From contig JAOATF010000190.1 of assembly GCA_030158285.1 (NCBI GenBank), positions 1 to 33,665 of the forward strand: a stretch of DNA of 33,665 bases. The letters run 5' to 3'. A model generated the notes under the pieces. That model saw only the letters and a list, made by a program, of their open reading frames with translations, was not told the DNA's origin and ran no database searches. Positions 1 through 7,458 of the stretch are shown here, in pieces; position 1 is the first letter of the stretch; each line of letters starts with the position of its first letter. Made by a program: the position numbers and the translations under genes. Origin of the DNA: Hyphomonadaceae bacterium. Lineage in GTDB: Bacteria > Pseudomonadota > Alphaproteobacteria > Caulobacterales > Hyphomonadaceae.

Positions 1-20
1 GCAAGAGGCGCCGGTGCTTG

Positions 21-83
21 CCTCCCTCACTTGCAACGCAAGTGGGGGAGGTGGCGCGCGACGTCTTCGTCGCGTGACGGAGG
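21..83. repeat. Composite double-hairpin intergenic repeat (REP-like)
   Basis: Seen in sequence: positions 21-34 pair with 38-51 as a 14-bp stem with one G-T wobble and a 3-base loop. A second stem pairs 55-63 with 68-76 (one wobble, loop TCTT). Positions 21-30 can alternatively pair 9 of 10 bases with 74-83, so two mutually exclusive folds exist. It lies downstream of the lytic transglycosylase, between genes. No T-run follows on either strand, so it does not look like a simple intrinsic terminator. The build resembles the REP-like palindromic repeats common in alphaproteobacterial intergenic DNA, but only one copy was noticed here, so repeat status is inferred. Confidence 0.55.
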
Positions 84-126
84 GGGCTCTCGGTAGGGAG
101 GGCGGCAGCTGCCCGTCGGTCCGGAG

Positions 127-2187
127 TTAGTTCGGCCTGCCCCTGTGCAGGTCTTCGCTCAGCCGGATGGTGGCGGGTTGGCCGGTGAGGCGGTGGCGGT
201 AGACTTGGGTGTTTTCGAGGACGCGCTGGACGTAGTTGCGGGTCTCGGAGAAGGGGATGCTTTCGATCCAGTCGACGGGGTCGGTTCCGGCGCGGGGGTC
301 GCCGAAGTCGCGGATCCACTGGCGGGCGCGGCTGGGGCCGGCGTTGTAGGCGGCGGCGGCGAGGATGTAGGAGCCGCCGAAATCGTCGACGAGATCATCG
401 AGGAAGCCACGGCCGAGGCGCAGGTTGTATTGCGGATCGTCGGTGAGCCAGCTCTGGCGGAAGGGCAAGCCGACCATCTTCGCTTCGGCCTGCGCATAGC
501 GCGGGATCATCTGCATGAGGCCGCGTGCGTCGGCGCTGGAGATGGCGCGGTGGTTGAACTCGCTTTCCTGGCGGGAGAGCGCGAGCACCATCGCGGGTTC
601 GGCGGAGCTGGAACGCGGCGAGGACGGCAGCGGCAGGATCGGGAAGACGGCATCCGGCGCGACGAGGCCGCGGCCGAGACCGGCTTTCGCGCCACGCACG
701 GCGGCGCGCATTTCGAGATAGCCGGCCGAGATGTCGAACAGCATCTGATGTTCGGCGGGCGTTTCCAGCGTGTCGTCGATGGCGAAGCAGAAGCGCTCGA
801 AACTGTCGAGGCGGCCGGTTTCGGCGAGCAGGATGGCGGCGCGCACGGCAGGACGGCGCGCGAAGGCGGCGCGTTCTTCATCCGTCGGCGTGGCGACGGC
901 GGGGAAGTTGATGACGACCGCATCGGGCTTCAGGTCGCGGATTTTTTCCGCGGCGAGCTGGCCGTAGAACACGTAGGGGTAGACGGAGGCGAGTGTGTAG
1001 GCGGCGGTGGCGTCGTCGGCCTTGCCTTGCGCTTTCAGGGCCTCGCCGAGCCAGTACTGGGCGCGTGAGATGCTGATCGGCGTCTGCACGCCGCCGGCGA
1101 AGGTGCGGAAGTGAGCTTCGGCGCGCACGGCGTCGTTGAGCTTGGTGAGGGCAAGCCAGCCGGCCATCCATTCGGCGTCGCGGAAGGCTTCACCAGAGGT
1201 GAGACCGTGACCGGCGGCGAGCTGGTAGGCGGTGGCGTAGTTCTTCTCGCGGAGCATGCGGCGCATGACCGACTGCTTCTCGCCCCAGATGTCTTCGCGG
1301 CCAGAAGCGGGCGCGCCTTCGCCGTTGATGCGGAGGAGGAGGTTGAGCTCTTCGGTCTGGCGGCCCTTGCGCTCGTTCCAGCGGGCGCGCTCGTAGAGCA
1401 GGCCCGGATCGTCGGTGTAGGGGGCAGGCACGGCGTTGACGAGCTTGTCGATGTTCCTGGCGTTCTTCATCAGGCCGATGCGGGCCTCGACCACGGCCTT
1501 GCGGTCGCTGGTCAGTCTCGGCATCAGCGCCTTGGCGCTGGTGGTGTCGCCGCGCCAGAGGAACATGTCGGCGCGGCCGTAGTGATCCTCGGCGGTGAGC
1601 AGGCTGCCATAGGCGGACTGCATGGCGGCGACGGCTTGCGCGGACATGGCGCGGGTGCGCCACGCGGTGGAGATGGCGCGCTGCATGTCCTCGCGCTGGC
1701 CCTGGCTGTTGTAGGCGTCGGCGAGGGCCATGACGCCATCGCCGGTCTGGGGCCCACGGGCGGTGAGCCAGGCGATGCGCTCCTGCGAGGTGAGGGGCGA
1801 GCGGACGATGGTGGCTTCGAGCTGTTCGAAGATCTGGCCGCTGTCGGGCCAGCCTTTGAATTCCTCGGAGGCGGCCATGAGATCGGTGAAGCCGGTGCCG
1901 GCATTGCCATTGGTGGCGATGCGCCAGCGGATGAGGGTCTGTGCGGCCGGATCGGTGATGCGCGACAGGTGGGCGCGGACCTGGCCCCACTGGTTGGTGT
2001 CGGCGGCCTCGAGGGCGCGGTTGAGCAGGGTGAGGTCGGAGGCGCCGATCCAGGCGGAGGAGATGGTGGGCGTGGGCTTGAGCGAGGGGGCGGCCGGATT
2101 GGCGGTGGCGGAGGCGACGCAGAGGGCGGCGACGGCCGCGCCGGTGACCAGACCTCGAAGCAAACCCGTTCTCCCGATCTTGCTCAT
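127..2187 (-). CDS. Soluble lytic murein transglycosylase (Slt family)
   Basis: A 686-residue periplasmic enzyme predicted to cleave the MurNAc-GlcNAc bond of peptidoglycan with formation of 1,6-anhydro-muropeptides. Residues 1-28 form a Sec signal peptide (basic start, hydrophobic stretch, then ATANP). Residues 30 to about 500 are the helical superhelix region of this family. The C-terminal catalytic domain carries SRQESEF, with the probable catalytic Glu at 541, followed by ADARGLMQMIP and AAAAYNAGP, all diagnostic of the Slt fold. An upstream in-frame extension of 114 codons is open but overlaps dapA, so the start ahead of the signal peptide was chosen. It diverges from dapA across 97 bp, which must hold both promoters. 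Length and motif order are normal for the family. Confidence 0.93.
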   Translation of the reverse strand: MSKIGRTGLLRGLVTGAAVAALCVASATANPAAPSLKPTPTISSAWIGASDLTLLNRALEAADTNQWGQVRAHLSRITDPAAQTLIRWRIATNGNAGTGFTDLMAASEEFKGWPDSGQIFEQLEATIVRSPLTSQERIAWLTARGPQTGDGVMALADAYNSQGQREDMQRAISTAWRTRAMSAQAVAAMQSAYGSLLTAEDHYGRADMFLWRGDTTSAKALMPRLTSDRKAVVEARIGLMKNARNIDKLVNAVPAPYTDDPGLLYERARWNERKGRQTEELNLLLRINGEGAPASGREDIWGEKQSVMRRMLREKNYATAYQLAAGHGLTSGEAFRDAEWMAGWLALTKLNDAVRAEAHFRTFAGGVQTPISISRAQYWLGEALKAQGKADDATAAYTLASVYPYVFYGQLAAEKIRDLKPDAVVINFPAVATPTDEERAAFARRPAVRAAILLAETGRLDSFERFCFAIDDTLETPAEHQMLFDISAGYLEMRAAVRGAKAGLGRGLVAPDAVFPILPLPSSPRSSSAEPAMVLALSRQESEFNHRAISSADARGLMQMIPRYAQAEAKMVGLPFRQSWLTDDPQYNLRLGRGFLDDLVDDFGGSYILAAAAYNAGPSRARQWIRDFGDPRAGTDPVDWIESIPFSETRNYVQRVLENTQVYRHRLTGQPATIRLSEDLHRGRPN

Positions 2188-2284
2188 GCGGCGCTTGCCA
2201 AAACCCGCCGTGAAATGATTATCCGCCGAGTCGCGCGCCGGTTTTGTGGCGCGCTCACCGGAATCTTCAGGGAAATCCGCCGCC

Positions 2285-3163
2285 ATGCTGTTCAAAGGGT
2301 CCATGCCCGCCCTCGTCACCCCGTTTTCCAACGGAAAGGTGGACGAGAAGGCGTTCGTGGCGCTGGTCGAGCGGCAGATCGCGGCCGGGACGCATGCGGT
2401 GGTGGTCTGCGGGACGACGGGGGAGGCCTCGACGCTGTCGCATGACGAGGACCGGGCGGTCGTCGAATTGTGCGTGAAAACGGTGGCGGGGCGGGTTCCG
2501 GTCATCGCTGGCACAGGCTCCAATTCCACGACGGAGGCGCTGGGCCTCCTGCAGCACGCTAAACAAGTCGGAGCTCACGCAGCCCTGATCGTGAACCCGT
2601 ATTACAACCGGCCTACCCAAGATGGCGTTTATGCACATTACAAAACTTTGAGTGAAGCCGTTCAACTGCCGATTTTCCTGTACAATGTGCCCGGAAGGAC
2701 GGGTTCCGACATGGGCGTGGAACTTGTTGCGCGGCTGTCGACCCTGCCGAACGTGGTCGGGATCAAGGATGCGTCGGCGGACCTGTCGCGGGTTGCCCGG
2801 CATTCTGCGCTGTGCCGGAAAGGTTTCATTCAGATTTCGGGTGAGGACCCCAGCGCCGTGGCGTTCAATTCGCAGGGCGGGGTGGGGTGCATTTCGGTGA
2901 GCGCCAACGTGGCGCCGGCGCAGTGCGCGAAGATGCAGGAAGCCACGCTGCGGGGCGATTATGCCGAGGCGCGGCGGATCAACGACACGCTGGCCCGCCT
3001 GCACCGCGCGATGTTCCTCGAAGCGAGCCCGGCGCCGGCGAAGTATGCGCTGTCGCTGCTGGGGCTGTGCGAGAACGAGCTGCGGCTGCCGCTGGTGCCG
3101 GTGCAGAGCCAGGCCGTGAAGGACGAGATCAAGGCGGCGATGCAGGAAGCCGGCGTGCTCTGA
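2285..3163 (+). CDS. dapA: 4-hydroxy-tetrahydrodipicolinate synthase DapA
   Basis: A 292-residue cytosolic class I aldolase condensing pyruvate with aspartate semialdehyde, the committed step to diaminopimelate (cell wall) and lysine. All key residues fall at the E. coli numbering: Thr44-Thr45 in CGTTGEAST, Tyr107, Tyr133 in YNVPGR, Arg138 and the Schiff-base Lys161 in GIKDAS. The start at 2285 gives the canonical N-terminus [14 protein letters not shown]. The longer in-frame start at 2246 adds 13 non-family residues. smpB begins inside the stop codon. An internal patch (about 2558-2690) has clearly lower G+C than the rest of the gene; see findings. Confidence 0.97.
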   Translation: MLFKGSMPALVTPFSNGKVDEKAFVALVERQIAAGTHAVVVCGTTGEASTLSHDEDRAVVELCVKTVAGRVPVIAGTGSNSTTEALGLLQHAKQVGAHAALIVNPYYNRPTQDGVYAHYKTLSEAVQLPIFLYNVPGRTGSDMGVELVARLSTLPNVVGIKDASADLSRVARHSALCRKGFIQISGEDPSAVAFNSQGGVGCISVSANVAPAQCAKMQEATLRGDYAEARRINDTLARLHRAMFLEASPAPAKYALSLLGLCENELRLPLVPVQSQAVKDEIKAAMQEAGVL

Positions 3164-3675
3164 TGGCGCAGGGATCTAAAAGCAGCGGCGCGAACCCGAA
3201 GGGCAAGACCCGGCGGGAGATGGCGCGGAAGTCCGTCGCCGAGAACCGGCAGGCGCGGCGCAACTATGAGATCATCGACGACCTGGAAGTCGGCATCGTG
3301 CTCACCGGCTCGGAAGTGAAATCGCTACGCGAGGGGCGGGCGAACATCGCCGAGGCCTATGCGCGCGAGGAGGACGGGCAGATCGTTCTCGTGAACTCGA
3401 CCATCCCGATTTATCCGCCCGCCGGACAGTTCAACCACGACCCCGCACGCAAGCGGATCCTGCTGGTGAAGAAGCGCGAGTACAATCGCCTGATGGGCGC
3501 CGTGAACCGCGACGGCCGCACGCTCGTGCCTCTCGAACTCTATTTCGGCCCCACCGGCATGGCGAAGATCAAGCTGGCGCTCGCCACCGGCCGCAAGGCG
3601 CCGGACAAGCGTGACGTGGAGAAGCAGCGCGACTGGGATCGCCAGAAGGGGCGGATTTTGAGGGACCGGGGGTAG
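3163..3675 (+). CDS. smpB: SsrA-binding protein SmpB
   Basis: A 170-residue tmRNA-binding protein that delivers SsrA RNA to stalled ribosomes for trans-translation. The core [14 protein letters not shown], then [21 protein letters not shown] and the basic tail [18 protein letters not shown], are the conserved OB-fold and C-terminal helix of SmpB. There is a lysine-rich N-terminal extension of about 20 residues. The ATG overlaps the dapA TGA (TGATG), so the pair is translationally coupled. The ssrA RNA gene is not in this window. The gene ends 21 bp before the convergent lipoprotein gene. Confidence 0.96.
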   Translation: MAQGSKSSGANPKGKTRREMARKSVAENRQARRNYEIIDDLEVGIVLTGSEVKSLREGRANIAEAYAREEDGQIVLVNSTIPIYPPAGQFNHDPARKRILLVKKREYNRLMGAVNRDGRTLVPLELYFGPTGMAKIKLALATGRKAPDKRDVEKQRDWDRQKGRILRDRG

Positions 3676-3696
3676 GCGCGTTCGTGAGCGCGGCTG

Positions 3697-4170
3697 CTAC
3701 TTGGTCGCCGTCATTTCGAGCGAGCGTCCGGCGGGGGCGGCGGCGAGGAAGTTCCGCCAGCCATCGCGCGGGTCGGTTTCGGTAAAGTCAGCAATGGTTT
3801 CGCCCTGGTCGCCGCCGATCAGGCGGATGCCGGTCTCGCCGATCGGCTGCCATTGCATGACTTCCTTCAATTCCGGGAAGGCGTCGGTGCAGCGGGCTTC
3901 GACGAAGACGCGATAGTACTCGCCAGCGGCCTCATCGATGTCCACGTCGTCCAGCTTCACGAGGCAGTCGAGATTCGAGGCCTCCTGGAGATGGAAGGAG
4001 TAGACCGTCGCGAGCGCGGCGATCTCTTCAGGTGGGCCCTGCTTCGGTTCGGTGACGATGTCCTCGGGCGCGCCTTCGGGCGTCTCCACATCGGCCGGCG
4101 CCTCCACCTTGGCCGGACTGCACGCGCACAGCGCAAGCGCGGCGAAGCCCGCGAGCAGGTAGCTTTTCAT
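3697..4170 (-). CDS. Lipoprotein with an AprI/Inh protease-inhibitor-like domain
   Basis: A 157-residue lipoprotein. The signal ends at the lipobox LCAC with the lipidated Cys at 17, followed by a Pro/Glu-rich linker to about residue 50. The C-terminal half has a cysteine pair (Cys69, Cys94), then W107, a Gly-rich turn and the pattern IRLIGGDQGETIADF. That spacing, with two Cys followed by W and a final 'L..G..G..I..F' strand, is what I know from the AprI/Inh (Omp19-like) metallopeptidase-inhibitor family. The assignment is by pattern only and could be wrong. It is transcribed toward smpB and separated by 105 bp from the TPR gene upstream on the same strand. Gene certain, inhibitor role tentative. 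Confidence 0.7.
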   Translation of the reverse strand: MKSYLLAGFAALALCACSPAKVEAPADVETPEGAPEDIVTEPKQGPPEEIAALATVYSFHLQEASNLDCLVKLDDVDIDEAAGEYYRVFVEARCTDAFPELKEVMQWQPIGETGIRLIGGDQGETIADFTETDPRDGWRNFLAAAPAGRSLEMTATK

Positions 4171-4275
4171 GATGTGTCGTCTCCCGAGCCCCGGACCGTA
4201 GGTGGGTGATTGGTCGCGAACTCGCGTGGCCGCGTCAAGTCGTTGCGGATCGCGTGGACGGCCGATGCCGGGGTG

Positions 4276-4839
4276 TCAGCCTGCAGGCGCCGGCGCAGCA
4301 GGCGTTGCCGCCTTGGTTGCCGCGGCGATCACCCTGTCCAGTGTGGCGATGTTGTCCGTGATCTTCTTCGCGTCGGGACAGCTGCCGCATTTTGAGGAGA
4401 GGTCGGCGAGGTCGGCGCGTTGGGTCTGGGCTGTCTCGATGTCGCCGGTCATGAGCGCGGAGATGCCGAGCCGCAATTTGGGCTCGGGGCGCTTGGGTTC
4501 TTCCTTGATGGCGACTTCGAGATACTGCTTCGCTTCCGGCCATTTCTTCAGGCCGATCTGGGCGAGGCCCATCAGGTAGTTGGCGTCGCTGGTAGTCGGG
4601 TCCTTGGAGAGCAGGGTGGTGAAGCTGGCTTCGGCGGCGGCGAAATCCTGCGCCTGCAAGGCTTCGAGGCCGGCCTTGCGCGGCATCTCGAGTTCGCGGC
4701 GCTTCTGTTCCTCGATCCGCTGCGAGCGATCAATGCCATCAAGATCGGCGCCGGAACTCAGTCCCTTCTGCGCGCTGGAGATGCCAACAGTTCCGCCGAT
4801 GGCGGCAAGAACCAGAAGTGAGACAACCAGACGACGCAA
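4276..4839 (-). CDS. Exported TPR protein with a CxxC motif
   Basis: A 187-residue periplasmic protein. An N-terminal signal peptide (residues 1-23, ending SSAQ) is followed by a charged helix. About two tetratricopeptide repeats span residues 55-120: AGLEALQAQDFAAAEASFTTLL, then ANYLMGLAQIGLKKWPEAKQYL. The C-terminal part carries KCGSCPD (Cys151, Cys154) and an Ala/Pro-rich tail. The pattern suggests a scaffold or assembly factor, and the CxxC could be redox-active or metal-binding. No specific function can be assigned. It is the likely first gene of a minus-strand pair with the lipoprotein downstream. Confidence 0.85.
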   Translation of the reverse strand: MRRLVVSLLVLAAIGGTVGISSAQKGLSSGADLDGIDRSQRIEEQKRRELEMPRKAGLEALQAQDFAAAEASFTTLLSKDPTTSDANYLMGLAQIGLKKWPEAKQYLEVAIKEEPKRPEPKLRLGISALMTGDIETAQTQRADLADLSSKCGSCPDAKKITDNIATLDRVIAAATKAATPAAPAPAG

Positions 4840-5106
4840 TGCACCCTCCCATGGGTTTCTTTTGCGGCCAGCATAGCTCTGCAGTGGTCGCGTGCGCAGC
4901 CGGATTTGTAGGCAGCTAACGCTTTTGTGCAGCGGGTTGTGGGCAGAATAAGTCCCGGCGACGCTACGTCACCATCTCAGCCGTGGAACGCTGGGGTGAA
5001 CGACTTGTCCTTCCAGTTGAACGGGTGCCGTTCTTCGCATCTCATGCGGTGCTCGCTCAAAGCAGCACTTCGCTTTGTCTTCTGAACAATGTGCGTGTGG
5101 TCTTTT

Positions 5107-5673
5107 ATGTCTGATGCGTCAGTTCTAGCGCTCGATCCGCACCCCGATATTACGTTCCGCGCGGTTGGCGTAGCCCTGACGCAGTGGGAGCTATTGGAGG
5201 AGCAGTTCGCATACCTCTACTCGATCTTTACCCGCCGACCTTACCGCGTGGATGCCATAGAGGAGTTTGGAAAAGACGGCAGAATCACACGTGAGCGAAT
5301 AGCCAAACTCAAGACCGTCGGTGAGGGATTTCTATTCGGAAAATTCAATCAGGCGTGGGATTTCACGTTCCGTGACGACGTCATCGCTCCAGCTGTCGGA
5401 CTTACGGCGCGCCGCCACCAGATTGCGCACGGGGTCGTGACGTCTATCGGCACACCGAGCAATCCTGATCCGAAGCCTGGCGAGTGGTCCGCCTTGAATG
5501 ACAAGCTTGTCTTCGGGCTTTGCTATCCGCGCTATGCGCACGCCCGGCTTTATCAACGCGGCGATCCTTTCATGTACGGAAGCGCGGAAATTCTGGAGAC
5601 CGCCGCCAAGTTTGCGGCACTTCGCATTGTGACCGAGAAGTTTGCGAACGAGCTTTCTGCGCCTCCCTCGTAG
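5107..5673 (+). CDS. Orphan protein with HEPN-like RX4H motif
   Basis: About 188 residues, not recognised as a named family. It appears largely helical and has an ARRHQIAHG segment in which Arg103-X4-His108 matches the R-X4-6-H signature of HEPN-domain RNases and HEPN-like proteins. The helix preceding it (GVALTQWELLEEQFAYLYSIF) also fits such proteins. Base composition is lower than that of the neighbours: lines 5221-5340 count to about 52% G+C. The start at 5107 (MSDAS) is preferred; an ATG at 5089 adds six residues, and neither has a clear Shine-Dalgarno. The gene stands alone, divergent from the TPR gene across about 270 bp and convergent with cheZ. HEPN assignment is inference from one motif. 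Confidence 0.75.
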   Translation: MSDASVLALDPHPDITFRAVGVALTQWELLEEQFAYLYSIFTRRPYRVDAIEEFGKDGRITRERIAKLKTVGEGFLFGKFNQAWDFTFRDDVIAPAVGLTARRHQIAHGVVTSIGTPSNPDPKPGEWSALNDKLVFGLCYPRYAHARLYQRGDPFMYGSAEILETAAKFAALRIVTEKFANELSAPPS

Positions 5674-5708
5674 CTTCGTACGGACGGTAGCGTTTTCCCT
5701 GAAACGCA

Positions 5709-5736
5709 GAAGGGCCGGACTTGCGTCCGGCCCTTC
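5709..5736. terminator. Bidirectional terminator hairpin
   Basis: A perfect 12-bp stem (5709-5720 with 5725-5736) with a TTGC loop lies between the convergent ends of the orphan gene (stop 5673) and cheZ (stop 5769). It is followed on the plus strand by CTTCATT, a weak T-tract. A smaller hairpin at 5690-5707 (GCGTTT/AAACGC) sits just upstream. The position and the GC-rich stem support termination for both genes. Confidence 0.75.
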
Positions 5737-5768
5737 CTTCATTGGATCAGTCCGGCAGCCCGCGCGGG

Positions 5769-6398
5769 CTATGCAAACAGCGCGTCGATGTCGTCTTGCG
5801 ACGTCGCCGGGCCGTTCATGGCGGGGCCGTTGAGGAGGAGTTCGCGTTTGCGCGCGTCTTCAGCGCTTTCTTCCGACGAGGAGTCGGTGACGCCGAGGGC
5901 GCCAGCGAACTTGGTGACGCGTTCCTCGATGTGGCGCAGCGTGGAGATCACTTTCGTGACGCGCTGGCCGGTGAGGTCCTGGAAGGAGCAGGCTTCGAAG
6001 ATGCGCATCATGGCAGCGTCGACTTCGGCCTTGTAGGTGGCGAGATCAGTCGCTTCCGCGGCCATCAGCTTTTCAGCTTCGGCCATGATGGATTCGGTGG
6101 CTTTTTCGGTATCGCGGACGACGGCATCGAGTTCGACCGAGGCGCCGGGAAGGCGCGTGTCCTTGATGTCGTTGGCCTGCAGGCCGGAGATTTCGTCGCG
6201 CGCCTTCTGGATGAAGTCGGCGAGATATTTGAATTCGCCGATGATCGACTTGTCGAGCGATCCGAAGAACGCCGTCATCGCGTCGGCCATCTGATGGGAC
6301 AGGTCCAGCACTTCGACCAGCGGGCGCTCGCGCACGCCGGTGGCCTTGAGCTGTTCCATCGCCGTGCGGATCTTGAGAGCTGCTTCAGCTGCGGCCAT
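5769..6398 (-). CDS. cheZ: CheZ-family phosphatase of CheY-P
   Basis: A 209-residue cytosolic protein predicted to accelerate dephosphorylation of the response regulator encoded directly upstream. The hallmark FQDLTGQRV is present, with Asp141 and Gln145 in the places of E. coli CheZ Asp143 and Gln147 (catalytic Gln). The middle is a long helical hairpin, as in CheZ. The last residues, SQDDIDALFA, form an acidic amphipathic tail after a flexible linker, the place where CheZ holds its CheY-binding peptide. The tail also looks like the CheY-binding N-terminus of FliM. The ATG lies 2 bp after the cheY stop, with a G-rich Shine-Dalgarno inside the cheY end. No other chemotaxis gene is nearby. Confidence 0.88.
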   Translation of the reverse strand: MAAAEAALKIRTAMEQLKATGVRERPLVEVLDLSHQMADAMTAFFGSLDKSIIGEFKYLADFIQKARDEISGLQANDIKDTRLPGASVELDAVVRDTEKATESIMAEAEKLMAAEATDLATYKAEVDAAMMRIFEACSFQDLTGQRVTKVISTLRHIEERVTKFAGALGVTDSSSEESAEDARKRELLLNGPAMNGPATSQDDIDALFA

Positions 6399-6400
6399 GG

Positions 6401-6787
6401 TTAGAATTCCCCCAGAACCGACTTGAGCTTGCCCTTCAGCGTTTCGGCGTTGAACGGCTTCACGATGTAGTTGTTCACGCCGGCCTTCTTGGCGGCGATC
6501 ACGTTCTCGGTCTTCGACTCGGCCGTGACCATGATGAACGGGGTGGCCTTCAGCTTGTCGCTGGCGCGAACCTGCTGGAGCAGTTCGAAGCCGGTCATCG
6601 GCTCCATGTTCCAGTCGGAGATGACGAGGCCGAACTTGCCGCCATTGAGCTTTTCAAGGGCTTGCTTGCCGTCCTTGGCTTCTTCGATGTTCTTGAACCC
6701 AAGCTGGTTCAGCAGGTTCCGGATGATCCGGATCATTGTCTGGTAATCGTCCACCACAAGGACGGGCATGGACAGGTCTACGGCCAT
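6401..6787 (-). CDS. cheY: CheY-like single-domain response regulator
   Basis: A 128-residue receiver domain with no output domain. The acidic pocket Asp13-Asp14, phosphoacceptor Asp58 (VISDWNMEPMTGF), Thr88, Tyr107 and Lys110 (IVKPF) match E. coli CheY Asp12-Asp13, Asp57, Thr87, Tyr106 and Lys109 at a constant offset of one. It most likely binds the flagellar switch or another target when phosphorylated. The gene is followed at 2 bp by cheZ, so kinase signal and phosphatase are co-expressed. Upstream is a 236-bp divergent region rich in palindromes. The cognate kinase is not in the window. Alpha-class single-domain regulators also serve non-chemotactic roles. Confidence 0.93.
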   Translation of the reverse strand: MAVDLSMPVLVVDDYQTMIRIIRNLLNQLGFKNIEEAKDGKQALEKLNGGKFGLVISDWNMEPMTGFELLQQVRASDKLKATPFIMVTAESKTENVIAAKKAGVNNYIVKPFNAETLKGKLKSVLGEF

Positions 6788-6838
6788 GTTCGAAAGAACT
6801 CCTAGGCAGTTGCTAGGGGCACTTGGTAACAGACAGGG

Positions 6839-6888
6839 CCAAATATTTGGTGAATCGGGGAAAATATCCCGGGCGGTTCTGTTAACAG
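6839..6888. promoter_or_regulatory. Palindromes in the cheY / maoC divergent region
   Basis: Two perfect palindromes lie in the 236-bp gap between cheY (minus) and the MaoC gene (plus): CCAAATATTTGG at 6839-6850 and CTGTTAACAG at 6879-6888. They sit 52-101 bp upstream of the cheY start. An AT-rich block lies between them, in otherwise GC-rich DNA. They have the form of operator half-sites for dimeric regulators, but no specific regulator can be named and no promoter hexamers were convincing. Confidence 0.35.
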
Positions 6889-7023
6889 GTATGGCGACGC
6901 CAAGGGAATCGGCGGATTTGCCGCCCCGGACGGGGGAAAAGCGGTTTTGACGGGCTGGCGGGATGCTTTATGGACGCCGCCAGCGCAGGCAGGCCTGAAA
7001 AGACGGGTTAGAGGGTTTTCGGA

Positions 7024-7452
7024 ATGAAGACGGGCAAGACGTACGCGGACCTGGCGGTGGGGATGACAGTCTCCATCGAGAATACCGTGTCCGAGCAGGA
7101 TGTGATCGATTTCGCCCGCATCTCCGGCGACCACAATCCGCTGCACATGGACGAAGCGTACGCCAAGACAACCCAGTTCAAAGGCCGCATCGCGCATGGC
7201 GCGCTGAGCGCCAGCTACATCTCGGCCATCCTGGGCAATGACCTGCCAGGACCGGGCGCGGTGTTCATGGAACTGAACCTGAAATTCGTGCGGCCAGTGC
7301 GTATCGGCGACATGGTGGTCTCCACCGCCGAGGTGATCGAGATGATCGAGCGCGGCTATCGCGTGCGCCTGGCTGTTAAGGGCGAAGTGGACGGCAAGGT
7401 CTGCATGAAGGGCGATGCGCTCGTCATGGTTCCGTCCGGCAAGACTGAATAG
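7024..7452 (+). CDS. MaoC-like (R)-specific enoyl-CoA hydratase
   Basis: A 142-residue single hot-dog-fold hydratase. The hydratase-2 signature is present, FARISGDHNPLHMDEAYA, with catalytic Asp36 and His41. It is followed by GRIAHGAL, typical of PhaJ-type enzymes that hydrate trans-2-enoyl-CoA to (R)-3-hydroxyacyl-CoA. The length is right for a single-domain PhaJ. It is the first gene of the plus-strand run and ends 6 bp before ribF, so it probably shares transcription with it. No PHA synthase is nearby, so the link to polyhydroxyalkanoate or fatty-acid metabolism is open. Confidence 0.9.
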   Translation: MKTGKTYADLAVGMTVSIENTVSEQDVIDFARISGDHNPLHMDEAYAKTTQFKGRIAHGALSASYISAILGNDLPGPGAVFMELNLKFVRPVRIGDMVVSTAEVIEMIERGYRVRLAVKGEVDGKVCMKGDALVMVPSGKTE

Positions 7453-7458
7453 GTCGCC

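Noticed and set aside
104-113. Palindrome GGCAGCTGCC near the slt end
   Set aside because: Short GC palindrome expected by chance in such DNA; no linked feature.
2188-2284. GANTC (CcrM) sites enriched in promoters
   Set aside because: GANTC occurs in several intergenic gaps (here, 6852, 6906, 12617, 22494, 31495, 32227), but the number is close to what chance predicts at this G+C, so no enrichment can be claimed.
1111-2445. Long open frame of 444 codons antisense to the lytic transglycosylase
   Set aside because: Gly/Ala/Arg-rich, without recognisable motifs, and mirrors the codon bias of the high-G+C gene on the other strand.
4840-5106. Possible RNA gene or small ORF upstream of the orphan gene
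   Set aside because: Only a weak 6-bp hairpin (5019-5033) was found; no cloverleaf, no small ORF with a ribosome site, and no promoter hexamers of quality.
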